A DNA stretch of 64,000 nucleotides from Adiantum capillus-veneris. Taxonomy: Eukaryota; Streptophyta; Polypodiopsida; Polypodiales; Pteridaceae. The position numbers and the translations under genes are program-made. Position 1 is the first letter of the stretch. The number at the start of each line of letters is the position of its first letter. A model generated the notes under the pieces. It was not told the origin of the DNA. It did no database searches and saw only the letters and a program-made list of their open reading frames with translations. The DNA is taken from assembly GCA_014529385.2 (NCBI GenBank), contig CM043952.1, positions 151,927,057-151,991,056 of the forward strand, written 5' to 3'. Positions 50,584-61,359 of the stretch are shown here, one piece after another.

Positions 50584-51052
50584 CTATGGTCTTCCCCAAG
50601 AAGCTTGAGAGAAGAAGCGTCTTTATCGACAAACGGCACGTATGCGGGTAGAGAGAGTTAACTACATACACCCTTCTTTGCTTCAAGGAAAATCTTGTAG
50701 TCATCAAGTCCCTAGGTCAAAGCATTGTGTTGAGTGCTTCGTGGCTAGTGTGAAGACACTTCCTTTGAAGCCTCGACTTCAGATGGTGAAAGCACTCTCA
50801 AACTCGGGAATTAACAAGTTTTTGGAGGGGGAGCTACACATCAATGGTGTGAGGTATTGGCAAGAGGCTACATATGGTGATGCACTCCAACTACTACTAG
50901 CAAGAAGGCTCAAGGTGATTGAGAAGGTAGCCATTGAACCCTATGAACTCTACAAAGCTGAAGATGGTCACACCAAAGCTAGGCTAATCACTGGTGAGAA
51001 AATTCTTCGCATCTCTCAAATGGTGGGATCCAAGAGAGCTGAACTTCAATGA
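50584..51052 (+). pseudogene. Extra ORF of unknown function between PBS and gag
   Basis: 50584-50649 encodes MVFPKKLERRSVFIDKRHVC and is followed, one frame over, by 50642-51052 with SKHCVECFVASVKTLPLKPR, INGVRYWQEATYGDALQLLL and KARLITGEKILRISQMVGSK. About 150 residues in total, rich in charged residues. It resembles no retroelement domain I know. It lies upstream of gag on the sense strand, where some plant elements carry additional ORFs. Confidence 0.5.
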
Positions 51053-51085
51053 AGTGCTTCATGAAAGTTTGTAGTTAATGCACAA

Positions 51086-51517
51086 ATGAATAATCCCATT
51101 TTCTACAACTTTCAATCAGTTCATAATATTAGGGTGAATGTGCGCATTGATAGAAATATTTTCTTCCAACAAATATTGGTCTTCTATTTTGGAGCTGAGA
51201 GGTTGAGAGAGATATTGTTGTCCCCTGACCCTATAATATTTCCTATTTTGGAGCATAATGTATCTTTTGATGTTCACATCTTCATCTTGCTTTAAGCACA
51301 CTCCATGAATCATAGGGATTTATATGGACCTATCCAACCTCTTGCTAGACAAACTGTGCATATAATAGCTAGCACAAATTTTAGGTTCCAAAACATCATA
51401 AGGAACTTACTAGGCCCTCGTTGTCTAGCTGAGATTAATGCATCTATCAATCCATTTATTCTACCCTTAATAAGATATGATTTGGGCCTATACGTTTTCA
51501 TCTTTGTGCTGTATTGA
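51086..51517 (+). other. Two tandem ~70-codon readings with similar C-termini
   Basis: 51086-51295 and 51305-51517 are each open and end with alike patterns: IIFPILEHNVSFDVHIFILL and FILPLIRYDLGLYVFIFVLY. Both also share QSVH/QTVH near the start. This suggests an old duplication. Coding status is uncertain; they lie between the unknown ORF and gag. Confidence 0.4.
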
Positions 51518-51822
51518 GAGGAAGGCAACCCATCCTATCATGGCTTTCCCTAATTTTTTTGGGCGTAGTGGGGAAAATGATGGGGATTTTTTGGATAACT
51601 TGGAGATGGCTTTTCTTGTCTCTGGGAGGGATGACGAAGCATTGAATAAGATATGATTTGGGCCTAGACGTTTTCATCTTTGTGCTGTATTGAGAGGAAG
51701 GCAACCCATCCTATCTTGGCTTTCCCGAATTTTTTTGGGCGTAGTGGGGAAAATGCTGGGGATTTTTTGGATAACTTGGAGATGGCTTTTCTTGTCTCTG
51801 GGAGGGATGACGAAGCATTGAA
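51471..51822 (+). repeat. 176-bp tandem duplication at the start of gag
   Basis: Units begin TAAGATATGATTTGGGCCTA (first) and the near-identical text at 51647. Both include AGGAAGGCAACCCATCCTAT and TCTGGGAGGGATGACGAAGC. Only the second copy leads in frame into gag. Confidence 0.93.
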
Positions 51823-52945
51823 ATTGAGAGCTTTTCCTTTGGTGCTCAAAGAAGAAGCTAGGGTATGGTTCCAGGCTCTAGATCCAACCCAAAGAGCTAA
51901 ATGGGAGGGATTGAAGGCGGCTTTCCTACGAAGATTTCAACGAGCCAATTCGACAGAAGAACTATGGCAACGACTTCTGGACCTTCATCAAGTTGACCCT
52001 CATGGTTATGCAACCTATGAGGAAGGTTTTCTGAAACTTTGGGGGCAATGGTCAGACTCACTAAACCCTGGTGAGCGAGCTCCCAATTGCCTCCAAAAGG
52101 ATCGATTTATCTCAGGTTTGTACCCCTAGCTAAGGGAGAGGGTAAAGAGAAAATTTCCAAATACTTTTGAAGATGCCTTAAGAATTTCTAGGGAAAAGAA
52201 TCGAAAGATTCTCTATCAAGCCCAAGCTGGCCAGCTAGCTTTGGGAGGCAATATCACAACTATGGAAGCTTCTCACGTAGCTCCAAATGTGCCTAATGCA
52301 CCAGGCCTCAATAGAGGTCAACAAGAAGATATGCTCCAACAAATAAACAATCTCACAAACTAGCTAGAGGGTTTGAGAGTAAATCTTGTGCAGGGTGCAA
52401 GAAGGACTATTGAGGGGAATGGTGGGAATCGGCCACCAATGCGACGTCAAGCAAGGGAAATGTTGTGTTACAATTGTGGGGAAAATGGCCAAGGCATGTA
52501 TAATTGCCCTCATCCCAGAAGATATGACTACCCTGTCAGAGGTCCTCGACAACAAGTAAGTCCTCCCCGTGCTAGAGCTCAAGCACAAGAGCAATCGCAA
52601 CCTCAAATTTTGCAGCCACCTCGTGCTCAAGCTCAAGCCCCTGCTACTCAACCAAATGTGAGCATCATAAGGATGGAGGAGGTCGTCAAGGGCAGAAGAA
52701 ACCAGTAAGAAATAGCTAAAGGGAAGATGAAGATAGATGAAGTGGCTACAATGCCTATCAAGCATGTGCGTGTCCAAGATGAAGTAAGTAAAGAAACAAG
52801 AAAGGATGCAAGCAATGAATCAAGTACATCTCGGGCAACTAAAGATGAAGCCAAGAAGAGAAAGACCCGTACTAGGTCTCAAATTGACATCTCTGATTTC
52901 CCTATGGGATCTCGGACACAACCTTATGACTTGACAGTGATGTGA
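51680..52945 (+). pseudogene. Nested gypsy gag
   Basis: The second duplicate opens gag: FFGRSGENAGDFLDNLEMAF, EEARVWFQALDPTQRAKWEG and LWQRLLDLHQVDPHGYATYE. In-frame stops at 52127 (TAG), 52361 (TAG) and 52706 (TAA) interrupt one continuous frame. The zinc knuckle CYNCGENGQGMYNC has glutamine instead of histidine. A lysine-rich tail (DEAKKRKTRTRSQIDISDF) runs to TGA at 52943, after which a frameshift leads to protease. Confidence 0.82.
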
Positions 52946-53500
52946 GTTCTCAAGGACCAAAGATTACCTGGCCACAACTACTTCATATCTCCCCAAAGCT
53001 GCGACGAAAGTGGTCAAAAATGGTGAGCACGAGGGCAAAGCGAAGTAAGCTAGTAAGTGTAATAAAAGCCTATGGTCTCAAGGATATAGTGCCTTTGGTG
53101 GAGGCTCAAATCAAGGGACAACGGATTCCAAAAACTTACATTGACAGTGGAGCAGAGGTTTGTGTCATGACAGAAAAGCTAATGCATCAATTGGGTTTAG
53201 AGGTAATGGAATCATCAGACTTTAGGGCAAAAATGGCCAATAATGTCTCTGTCACTTGTGTGGGTGTAGTGAAAGCTTTGAGAGTTTCTGTTTTTGGAAT
53301 CACTACATAGGTTGATGCTTATGTGATGCCAGTGAAGGGAGAAGGATACCCCCTTATTTTAGGACGACCTTGGCTCATGGGTATAGGAGCTAGGCAAGAT
53401 TGGGCAACCAGAGACTTGGAGTTGAGGCCTCGTGTGGGTGGCCATAGTCAGAAGGTGGTTTATAACTTGAAGAATGGGCGACAAGAGACCTTGAACTAGA
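52942..53500 (+). pseudogene. Nested gypsy aspartic protease
   Basis: GQRIPKTYIDSGAEVCVMTE carries the D-S-G-A active site. After TAG at 53308 the same frame continues VDAYVMPVKGEGYPLILGRP, the C-terminal protease core. Protease would cleave the gag-pol polyprotein. Confidence 0.82.
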
Positions 53501-53543
53501 GACGTCAGCTGATGAGTGGAGCTCAAGTGGATGCTCCTCATCC

Positions 53544-55060
53544 ATGGACGAGGAAGAGAGTTCAAGTGAAGAGAGTGATAGCACTCTCGAAGTCATGGGC
53601 GTCACCATAAAGGAAACTACCTCATCAGAAGACAACCCAAGGATCCAAATGGAGAATGTGTGGGATGCCAGCCTAGAGAAGATGTTATCCAAGGATATAA
53701 AGGAAGAAGAAAGGGAGGGTTATGTAAATGTTCTCAAGAAGCATGCATCATTGTTTATTTCTGATTACACTCACATTTCAGGTGTCACTACAATGAAGCA
53801 TCATATCCATCTAAAAGAAGGGAGCAAGCCAGTAGTACAAAAACTAAGAATATTAGGAGTTGTGCAACAAAATGCACTATTGTCTGAGGTGAAGAGACTC
53901 TTAGAAGCAGGATTCATATACCCAGTAGAAGATTTAGAATGGGTCTCCCCAGTAGTGGTGAGGCCAAAGAAGAATGGTAAATGCCGAGTGTGCGTGGATT
54001 ACAAGCCACTAAATGCTGCAACAAAGAGGGACCACTTCCCTCTCCCATGTCAAGATGAGATTGTAAATGAAGTAGCAGGCCACGAGCGATACACAGTGTG
54101 TGATGGCTACTCAGGCTACTTTCAAATACGCATTGCAGAGGAGGACCAAAAAAAGACTACTTTCATCACACCATGGGGTTGTTTTGCATTTTGAGTCATG
54201 CCTTTTGGTCTCACCAACGCTCCAGCCACCTTTCAAAGATTCATGAATATGGTCTTCCAACCTTACTTTGGTAAGTCCATAAGGGTTTTCATAGATGACT
54301 TTTGTATTTACAGCTCCAAAAGTATGCATCTCGGCAAGATTGATGAAGGATTTACTCGTTTAGCTAAGCTAGGTGGACAACTAAACAAGGACAAATGTCA
54401 CATTGGGGAAAGCAAGGTTACACTATTGGGGCATGTAGTGTCCATTGATGGAATCGAGGTAGATCCTGAAAAGATAGAAACATTGCTAAATCTACCTTCC
54501 CCGACTTCCATCAAACAATTAATCTCTTTCTTGCAAAAGCTAAGATATTTGAGTAGATTCATACACTTACTCTCCCAAGTGATATTTCCTCTACAATAGC
54601 TGACTCGTCAAGAGACGCTTGTTTGGAGTGAAGAAAGTGATGGGCATTTTAGAGAGATAAAAAAAATGTTAGGGTCACTCCCTGTAATCCTCCAACCTTG
54701 TTGGGAAGAAACATTCTTTGTAAACCCTAGTGTGGGAGAAGAGGCCATTGGTGCTGCCCTCCTACAAAAAGATCCAAAAACATCCTTTATGAGGCCTGTG
54801 TATTTTTCTAGCCGCCTCATGGAAAACACAGAGAAGGACTACACCCCGATGGAACAGCTAGTGTTAGCCCTCATGTTTGCGGTAACCAAATTTCGGCCAT
54901 ACTTGCTACCAAAGAGGTTTGTAATTATCACTGTGGAGGATATGTTTCCCTATGCACTACAACATATGGAAATCTCTGACAAAATAGCAAAGTGGGTGGT
55001 GCGACTTCAAGAGTTTGATTATACAATACAAGTTGAAAGAACAACTCGAGCATGCTTAGC
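53544..55060 (+). pseudogene. Nested gypsy reverse transcriptase and first RNase H
   Basis: 53544-54194: acidic linker (DEEESSSEESDSTLEVMG), then RT with EAGFIYPVEDLEWVSPVVVR, NGKCRVCVDYKPLNAATK and VCDGYSGYFQIRIAEEDQKK. TGA at 54192 replaces the residue before VMPFGLTNAPATFQRFMN, usually arginine. 54198-54599: catalytic FIDDFCIYSSK and LLGHVVSIDGIEVDPEKIE; TAG at 54597. The same frame continues from 54600 into RNase H: VNPSVGEEAIGAALLQKDPK, VYFSSRLMENTEKDYTPMEQ, ALMFAVTKFRPYLLPKRFVI. All three segments share one frame. Confidence 0.88.
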
Positions 55061-55129
55061 CGACATTTTAACAAACAAGTGCTATGAAAAAGTTTTCCAT
55101 TTGAAGAGAAAGGAACTTCCACCACCTCC

Positions 55130-55545
55130 AGCTCTAGAGGCTTTGGTCAATGCTTATAGCCTTTACTTTGATGGAGCATACAAGAGAACCAAGGATAAGA
55201 CAGCTTTGCAGGCATCGTGGTCTTATCTCCATTGGGAGAGAGGATCCATGGTGAAGGGATCACTCTAGAAGATGTCCACTCCAACAATGAAGCAGAATAT
55301 TAAGCTCTAATTCATGGCCTTTGTTGGTGCCTGGATAATTCAATTGAGAGATTAAATGCTTTTGGTGACTCCATGCCTTTGGTAAGGCAAATGCAAGGTA
55401 CATGGGCTTGCAAAAATGCCAGTCTCTCTACTAAAATGAGAGAAGCCAAAGCTCTTATGAGGAGATTTAGGGAGGCACAAGTACATCATGTGCCAAGAGA
55501 CCAGAACAAGGATGCAGACCACCTAGCATCATCAAAGTTAAATGA
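55130..55545 (+). pseudogene. Second (archaeal-type) RNase H domain
   Basis: YSLYFDGAYKRTKDKTA starts a second RNase H fold after the first one ends. With a frameshift near 55215 it continues GERIHGEGITLEDV, NNEAEY, stop, ALIHGLCWCLDN, LNAFGDSMPLVRQMQGTWA, and QVHHVPRDQNKDADHLAS. The D, E, D, D positions are recognisable (DGA, NNEAEY, GDS, DADHLA). A second RNase H between the first RNase H and integrase is a hallmark of the Tat lineage of plant gypsy elements. Confidence 0.72.
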
Positions 55546-56874
55546 GTCAATAGTGGGAGCAGTGGCCATCAAACTTCCACTTCAGCAAGGCAAGGAGGAC
55601 TTAGAAGATATTATGCACATTTTGGAGCAAGTAAAGGCTCCTAAACACTTGAATGCAGGGGAAAGGCGATGGTTAGCTAGGAAGGCTACCAGGTATCGCA
55701 TAGTAAATGATAATTTGTATTGTCTTGGTAAGGATGGTGTGCTTAGGAGAGTGCCTTTGAAGAGTGAAATTGAAGAGATTTTAAAAGCTTGTCACGATGA
55801 TGTGTGCGGAGGACACTTTGCACATGACATCACTAGTAGAAAGGTTCTACAAGCTGGGTTTACTTGGCCAAGTCTTCATCGTGATGTCAAATACTGGTGT
55901 CAAACATGTGATGAATGTCAGAAAGCAGGACCACGACGGCTCATAGCTGAACCTCAGAACCCAATAAAGGTACATGGGACCTTTGAGAAGTGGGGAATTG
56001 ATGCCATAGGGCCTCTACCACACACTCAGTCAGGTAAAGAGTACATCATTATGGGAGTAGACTACATGACTAGATGGGCTGAGGCTATGCCAACCAATAG
56101 AATTACTGCTAAAGATGTGAGTCAGTTCATCTTTGACCACATCTGTTTTTGCCGGTTTGGCACCCCTCTTGAAATACTATCTGATAGAGGACCAGGGTTT
56201 AGAGCAGACTTGGTAGGAGAACTCATGCAGAAGCTAAATATTCAGCATCAACACTCTACTCCTTACTACCCTCAGTGCAATGGCTTGGTGGAAAAGGTAA
56301 ATGGAATCATTTGCAAAATTCTCACCAAACAGGTACATTCCAGGCGCCAAGATTGGGACAAACACCTGAATGGAGCTCTATGGGCCTATAGAACCTCCTT
56401 CAAAACCGCATTAGGGTACACACCCTTTCATTTGGTTTATGGAAAGGAGGCGCTTTTGCCCATTAAGTGAAGTTAACAAGTCTTCGAATATTGGGTAGCC
56501 AGGTAGGCTCTCAAAAGGAGAAAGTACATCAAAGGATCATGGATCTAGAGAGGCTGCAATTGGATTGTGAAGAAGCCATCAACCACTACTCTCAAGAAGC
56601 AAAGAAGCGCAGAGAAAAGTTAAACAAAAAGCTAGCATCTAAAGACATCAAAAAGGGATCTCTAGTGCTTCGATATGACAATCGCTTCGACACTCGTAAG
56701 GATGGAAAGTTTCTTTTTCGATGGGAAGGCCCGTTCTTGGTCACCAAAAAGTTCAAAAATGGCTCTTACAGACTTCAAGACATTGATGGTAAAGTGTACA
56801 AGACCAGAAAAAATGGATGGCATCTAAAGCCTTATCACATCAAAATAAGGTCAGCCCAAGATCAAAGAAAGTAG
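55546..56874 (+). pseudogene. Nested gypsy integrase
   Basis: Zinc region HDDVCGGHFAHDITSRKVLQ and VKYWCQTCDECQKAG (HHCC complete). Core: GIDAIGPLPHTQSGKEYIIM (D), ILSDRGPGFRADLVGELM (D) and YYPQCNGLVEKVNGIICKIL (E), then NGALWAYRTSFKTALGYTPF. One base lost at about 56465 shifts the frame into 56467-56874, which carries the C-terminal domain with FLFRWEGPFLVTKKFKNGSY and GWHLKPYHI. DDE residues are intact; only the final frameshift breaks this part. Confidence 0.9.
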
Positions 56875-56915
56875 GCTAGAGGCATAAATACCTCTAGCCA
56901 GGTTTGGAGGGGCTA

Positions 56916-58223
56916 TGATCCGAGCCTATCACAAATTTTTTGGTTACTATATTTTGTTGATTTTCCCTGCTTCTAGAGGTTTACAATAAAAGAAAGAGTG
57001 AAAACAACCTCTTGGAAAAATTCAAAAAATGACTTGATGGGAAATTTTCCTTGACTAGTTCACAGGAGGTGAAAGGTAGAACCTAGTGGTAAAGGGAAGG
57101 GAAAATATGTAAATGTGAAAAGAAAAGATATGATGTGTTTGTGGAGCCATGCACCCATGATTCAAGGGTCATGAGAGGCTCATATCATCATGGCTTTGGA
57201 GCCATATGATGATTCAAACAGATGGGACCTAGGTGGAAGACTTGGTGAAGGAAGGAAACAGACACATGATTTTGCTGGATTTTTTAAAAATACGTCCACT
57301 CTGATCCAAGAAAAGTTGTCTTCATCAAAGTTGTAGCTTATGAGCTGGAGATTCTGACCATATTTTTTTAATAATTTTTGCAGCTACGGTCTAGGAGATA
57401 TGGTAAAAATAGTGGACGCAAGTTTTTTCAAATGTGGTGGAGACGACCCCCTCTACCTTTACACACACACCCTTCTTTTTCCACATTGAGTCCTTCTCTA
57501 AAAATCAACCATTAGTCTCCTCACCCTCCCCTCCTTCCTCCTCTCTCTCAAGCTCATAAAACCATCACAAATTCCTCTTCTAATCACCTCTCAAATCTTG
57601 CTTAATATTGTTGTAATTCATAATTTTTCATTCAACCCCTTTCTATTATTACTAGATATGCATTGATTTTATGTAGATTCTTTACATTTTAAAATAAGGA
57701 AGCTCTTGGACTCAAGCTATGGAGGAAGGAGTGAAGACAACACAAGTGATGATGGAGCCAAGTTAGTTGCAAATTGGTCAACAAATCACTTGGAAGGAGC
57801 TTCTTCATTGGTGGAATGTCACTAATCAAGCTTCATTTGTACAAATTGCACTTGGATCTTAACCTCACTCCTAATCACTCTCTTGTCTATATAAAGAGCC
57901 CCCCCCCCCCCCCCCCTTTGTAATTTCAAGTCTCCCTCAGCCTCATTGAGTCTTTGTATCACTCATCATGAGCCCATAAAGCTCATTCATTCACTCTATT
58001 CTTTGCACATTCTAGAGTTTAAACTGTTTTGTGCTAGTAACCTCCCCTCCTCTTACTTATGTTAATTAAGAGAGATCTTTTATGTGTGTGTGAGAGTGCT
58101 TGATGTGATTTTGGCTAAATCTTGAGTTGTTGTTTAGTAATCTACATGCTATTTGTGTTGGGAGTGCTTTAAGTTATCCATTCCTTGTACACACATTGAG
58201 GTTAATGCTTCATTCATAGTGAT

Positions 58224-58309
<86 letters not shown>

Positions 58310-58422
58310 GTAACGGTCCTAATCCACGCTTCCAAGACTAGAGGTGCCCTTATCTCATTTCCCTTGTGGCGCAATGGAGTTTTTTTTGGTGTAGAGGCCG
58401 CCATTCCAAATTTCCTTCGTCA
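56916..58422 (+). repeat. 3' LTR of the nested gypsy
   Basis: TGATCCGAGCC to TTCCTTCGTCA, 1507 bp, with TATATAA at 57888, 17 C at about 57900, and (TC)n at 58226-58304. Length differences from the 5' LTR lie mainly in the C and TC runs. Confidence 0.93.
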
Positions 58423-58429
58423 ACAGCAA

Positions 58430-59554
58430 GGGCTGAACAGAATCTTAAACAAACACTACATCCCGTGAAACAAGAATACACCTTTGTTTGCGGATGATAC
58501 AACCTGTAACCTTTGCTTTCAGCACTACAGCCAACAAAAATACATTTGACAATCTTATCATCCAATTTTCTGCACTGTGTTTGTGGCACCAAAGCATATG
58601 CCAAACAATTAAAAACACGCATGTGCTCAAAAGAAGGCTTTCTATCATGCCATGCTTCATATGGAGTAATAGATTGCAAAGCTTTTGTAGGACACCTGTT
58701 AAGTACATACATGGCACACATGATGGCCTCAAGCCAAAAAGAATGCGACAAAGTTTGACTTTTGACCATACATCGTGCCATTGCTATAAGTAACCTGCTT
58801 TTCCTCTCATCAACACCATTTGATGAGGTGTACAAGGCACTAAACATTGGTGTTTTATCCCACGACTAGCCATAAATGCATTAAATTCGTGAGGGTGCCC
58901 ATAATACATTTTGAGACATTTTTAGCCATAGCCAAAAATTGTTTGAAGCACATAAAAAAATTGGACTTTGCTTTAAGCGGAAATACCCATGCATGCATGG
59001 AGTAATCGTCAATGAAAGTCATGAAGTAAAGGTAATTTCCCAAGGACAGAGTTTGCATGGGCCCACAAACATCAATATGCACAAGGTGCAACCTGCATGT
59101 GGCCCTAAATGAACCATCCTTTGGAAACTTTGAACGCTGCATCTTACCCAAAATACAGCCTTCACAAACATGTTTGACAGGTGCTTCAAGAGGCAGCAAA
59201 GAAGCAACCATATCAGATTTCTGCAAAACGCAACAAACTGGAAAAATTCAGATGACCAAAAATTGCATGCCAAAGTTTTGCATCTGAAATAGCCCTTGAA
59301 TCTGCAACTGCATTTGCAGAATTTTGTCCACACTTGTCATACAAAGTGAGCTTATACAGCCCATGCCACAAAAGGCCAAATGCAACAATTTCATCACCAA
59401 AACTGAGATCATGAATTGTACATATGTCATCCACAAATTTGACTACAAGTCTAAGTCTAGCAAGTGTAGATACAGACAAAATATTCTTCTTAATCCCAGG
59501 TACATAAAGTGCATCAACTAGTGTGGAAGAACTGCCATTTGCAGTAATAAGCAC
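58430..59554 (-). pseudogene. Copia-3 integrase
   Basis: Right to left: pre-integrase segment (VGKIVLITANGSSSTLVDAL, KKNILSVSTLARLRLVVKFV), zinc region (AKLWHAIFGHLNFSSLLRFA; HVCEGCILGKMQRS, both cysteines kept), and first Asp in LVHIDVCGPMQTLSLGNYLY. The block with the second Asp (SDNGGEYMS in relatives) is deleted: about 30 bp are missing at 58895 compared with Copia-2. The Glu block is changed to GVDERKSRLLIAMARC. Then RCPTKALQSITPYEAWHDRK and FNCLAYALVP. A stop at 59222 also interrupts. Confidence 0.85.
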
Positions 59555-59578
59555 AATCTTTCCAACTCCCTGAACCGG

Positions 59579-60739
59579 TTAAGAGGCATTGTTGGCACAA
59601 GTGACTGAATTCCCATGAGGGACAGACTCGAGAGAGATGAACAATTCACGGTGTGAGCTAATGTGCTTTGTAGCACCACTATCAAAATACCACACATGTA
59701 AATTTGCAGCAACTAACATGCATGCATCATGGACAATAGGATTGTAAGTGCACTCTGCACTAAAAGACCATTCTGTATCAACATCAGCATCACAGTCTCC
59801 TTTCATAGAAGACTCAACAATGGCTGCATTTTTAGTGGAACCAGCATTTGCAATGGAACCACCCTCTTTCTTCTTAGCCTCTTTGTCCTTCAACTTAGGA
59901 CACTGCTTGATCAAGTGATCACTAGCTTTACAATAATGGCAATGCTTCTTCTTTTTTCCCTTATCACCAGAATTTCCAGACAAATTGCTGCCAGCAGAAG
60001 CATAAGGAACATGTGATTTTCCACTCGCAGAAGAACCATAAGAAGTGGTTGCATTGCTGTTACCAGCCTTTCTTTGAGAAGCAATAAAAGCCTGTTCAAC
60101 TGCACACTGACTAGTCCTGTTTTTTCTAGAAAGTGACTCTTGCAACAACAATGTGCACAATGCATCAAACTTGACAACTTCAGGATTTCCTTGGGTCATA
60201 AGTCTCCAAGTACTAGCTAAAGTCTGGTAACAATCTGGTAAGGCATCAAGAACAGTCTGCACAAGGGAATTGTTTGAAATGACTTCACCTGCAAAAATAA
60301 GTTGCTCATTGATATCCTTGACACCAGCAAGAAAAGTGTCCACATCATCTTCCTCATGCATAATCTTCGGCTCCAGTTCTTTATGCAGCAATGCAATTTT
60401 TGTCTCATTGTGGCTTGCATAAAGACTAGCTAGAATATCCCAAGCTTGTTTTGCAGATTTTTTTGAACAAATGTGAGGAGTAATGATGCACTTCACAGAC
60501 GATGCAATCAATGCATGAGCCTGCATATCCTTTACATCCCAACGAGCTTGTTCTGTCATAGGTAAAACAACTCCAATAGCAGCAATCCTTGCAGAAAGAC
60601 CTGCCACATCCTCAGAACCAGGACGTACATCAATGCCTTGCAAAATAGTTTAGACGCCCTTTGACATAAGAACATGTTGCATCATGTAAGCCCACATAGG
60701 GTAATTGTCCCCATCCAATCTATCCTTAGCAGCAAACAT
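59579..60739 (-). pseudogene. Copia-3 gag and protease
   Basis: From ATG at 60739: MFAAKDRLDGDNYPMWAYMM, QHVLMSKGV, then TAA where relatives usually have tryptophan, then TILQGIDVRPGSEDVAGLSA. The gag domain continues (SAKQAWDILASLYASHNETK, LVQTVLDALPDCYQTLASTW). The zinc knuckle CHYCKASDHLIKQC is intact. Protease active site WYFDSGATKHISSHRELF. After TAA at 59579 the same frame continues PVQGVGKIVLIT, so only two nonsense codons separate a nearly complete gag-protease. Confidence 0.9.
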
Positions 60740-61112
60740 CTTGAACACATCTGTGTTGTTTTCAGTCGTGGAAAATGTATGCACTTGATGTGAAAATTGC
60801 TTGAAATAAGGAGAAATTGAGTGAGACTAGTACGTGCTATATAGAACAACCCACAGTAGACTATATGGGACCTGTTATACAATATTTGGCACTGATAAAA
60901 ATTTTGCACAAAATGATGAAATTGCCTGTGTTGACCTGATTGTAGTGGAAACGAAGGCCGAAATGAGCCCGAAGTAGAAATCTGAGCAAACTAAGCTCTA
61001 CGAGCTTGCCCAAAAATTTTGTTGACCTGCGAATGCTCGCCGAAGCTCACTAATATCAAAGAAAATGAGCAAGTGTGTGCTGGAGTTGCAGACGACTAAG
61101 CCTGGGAGGATG

Positions 61113-61132
61113 CAACCTACTCTGATACCAAT
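61113..61132 (-). other. Copia-3 primer binding site (initiator-Met tRNA type)
   Basis: Directly inside the 5' LTR the minus strand reads ATTGGTATCAGAGTAGG. TGGTATCAGAG is the standard complement to the 3' end of plant initiator methionine tRNA used by copia elements. Confidence 0.9.
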
Positions 61133-61359
61133 TGTTGGCATTAGGGTTACAGGAAAACACAGACACCTGGGAGAAGACGAAGGAAGTTCAAGGCACAGAA
61201 TAGAGAGTGTATTACTTAGTGTGGAATGAAAAAGATAGATAGCCCTAGAGTGATGAGCGTATATACAATGCACGGGGGAAAAAACTCCTAAAGAGGGGAA
61301 AAATGCCCCCGCTGTCCTAGTGTGTTGACAGACATCACTACCACATGTATATGGTAGCA
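61133..61359 (-). repeat. Copia-3 5' LTR
   Basis: 227 bp bounded by TG and CA, partner of 46863-47087. Contains GCGTATATACAATGCACG, with a TATATA-like core in the region expected for the promoter. Confidence 0.9.

Larger units (their letters stand above)
49010..58422 (+). mobile_element. Nested Ty3/gypsy with dual RNase H (Tat-like), both LTRs present
   Basis: LTRs 49010-50497 and 56916-58422, PBS-like sequence at 50502, gag, protease, RT, two RNase H-like domains, integrase, and a polypurine tract (GGTTTGGAGGGGCTA) before the 3' LTR. Flanks are ACAG on both sides (49005-49008 and 58423-58426), a 4-bp target duplication in Copia-3. Order and the extra RNase H fit the Tat lineage. LTR divergence is about 2% by eye, so this is the youngest identified element here. 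Confidence 0.9.
46863..61359 (-). mobile_element. Copia-3, minus-strand Ty1/copia split by a gypsy insertion
   Basis: 5' LTR at 61133-61359, PBS at 61113-61132, gag/protease 60739-59579, integrase 59554-58440, then a gypsy (49010-58422), then the remainder of pol 49009-47256 and the 3' LTR at 46863-47087. Joining 58423 to 49009 restores the sequence seen uninterrupted in Copia-2 near 20300. The outer flanks TAGCT and TCAGA do not match, so the target duplication is lost or the ends are rearranged. Confidence 0.9.
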
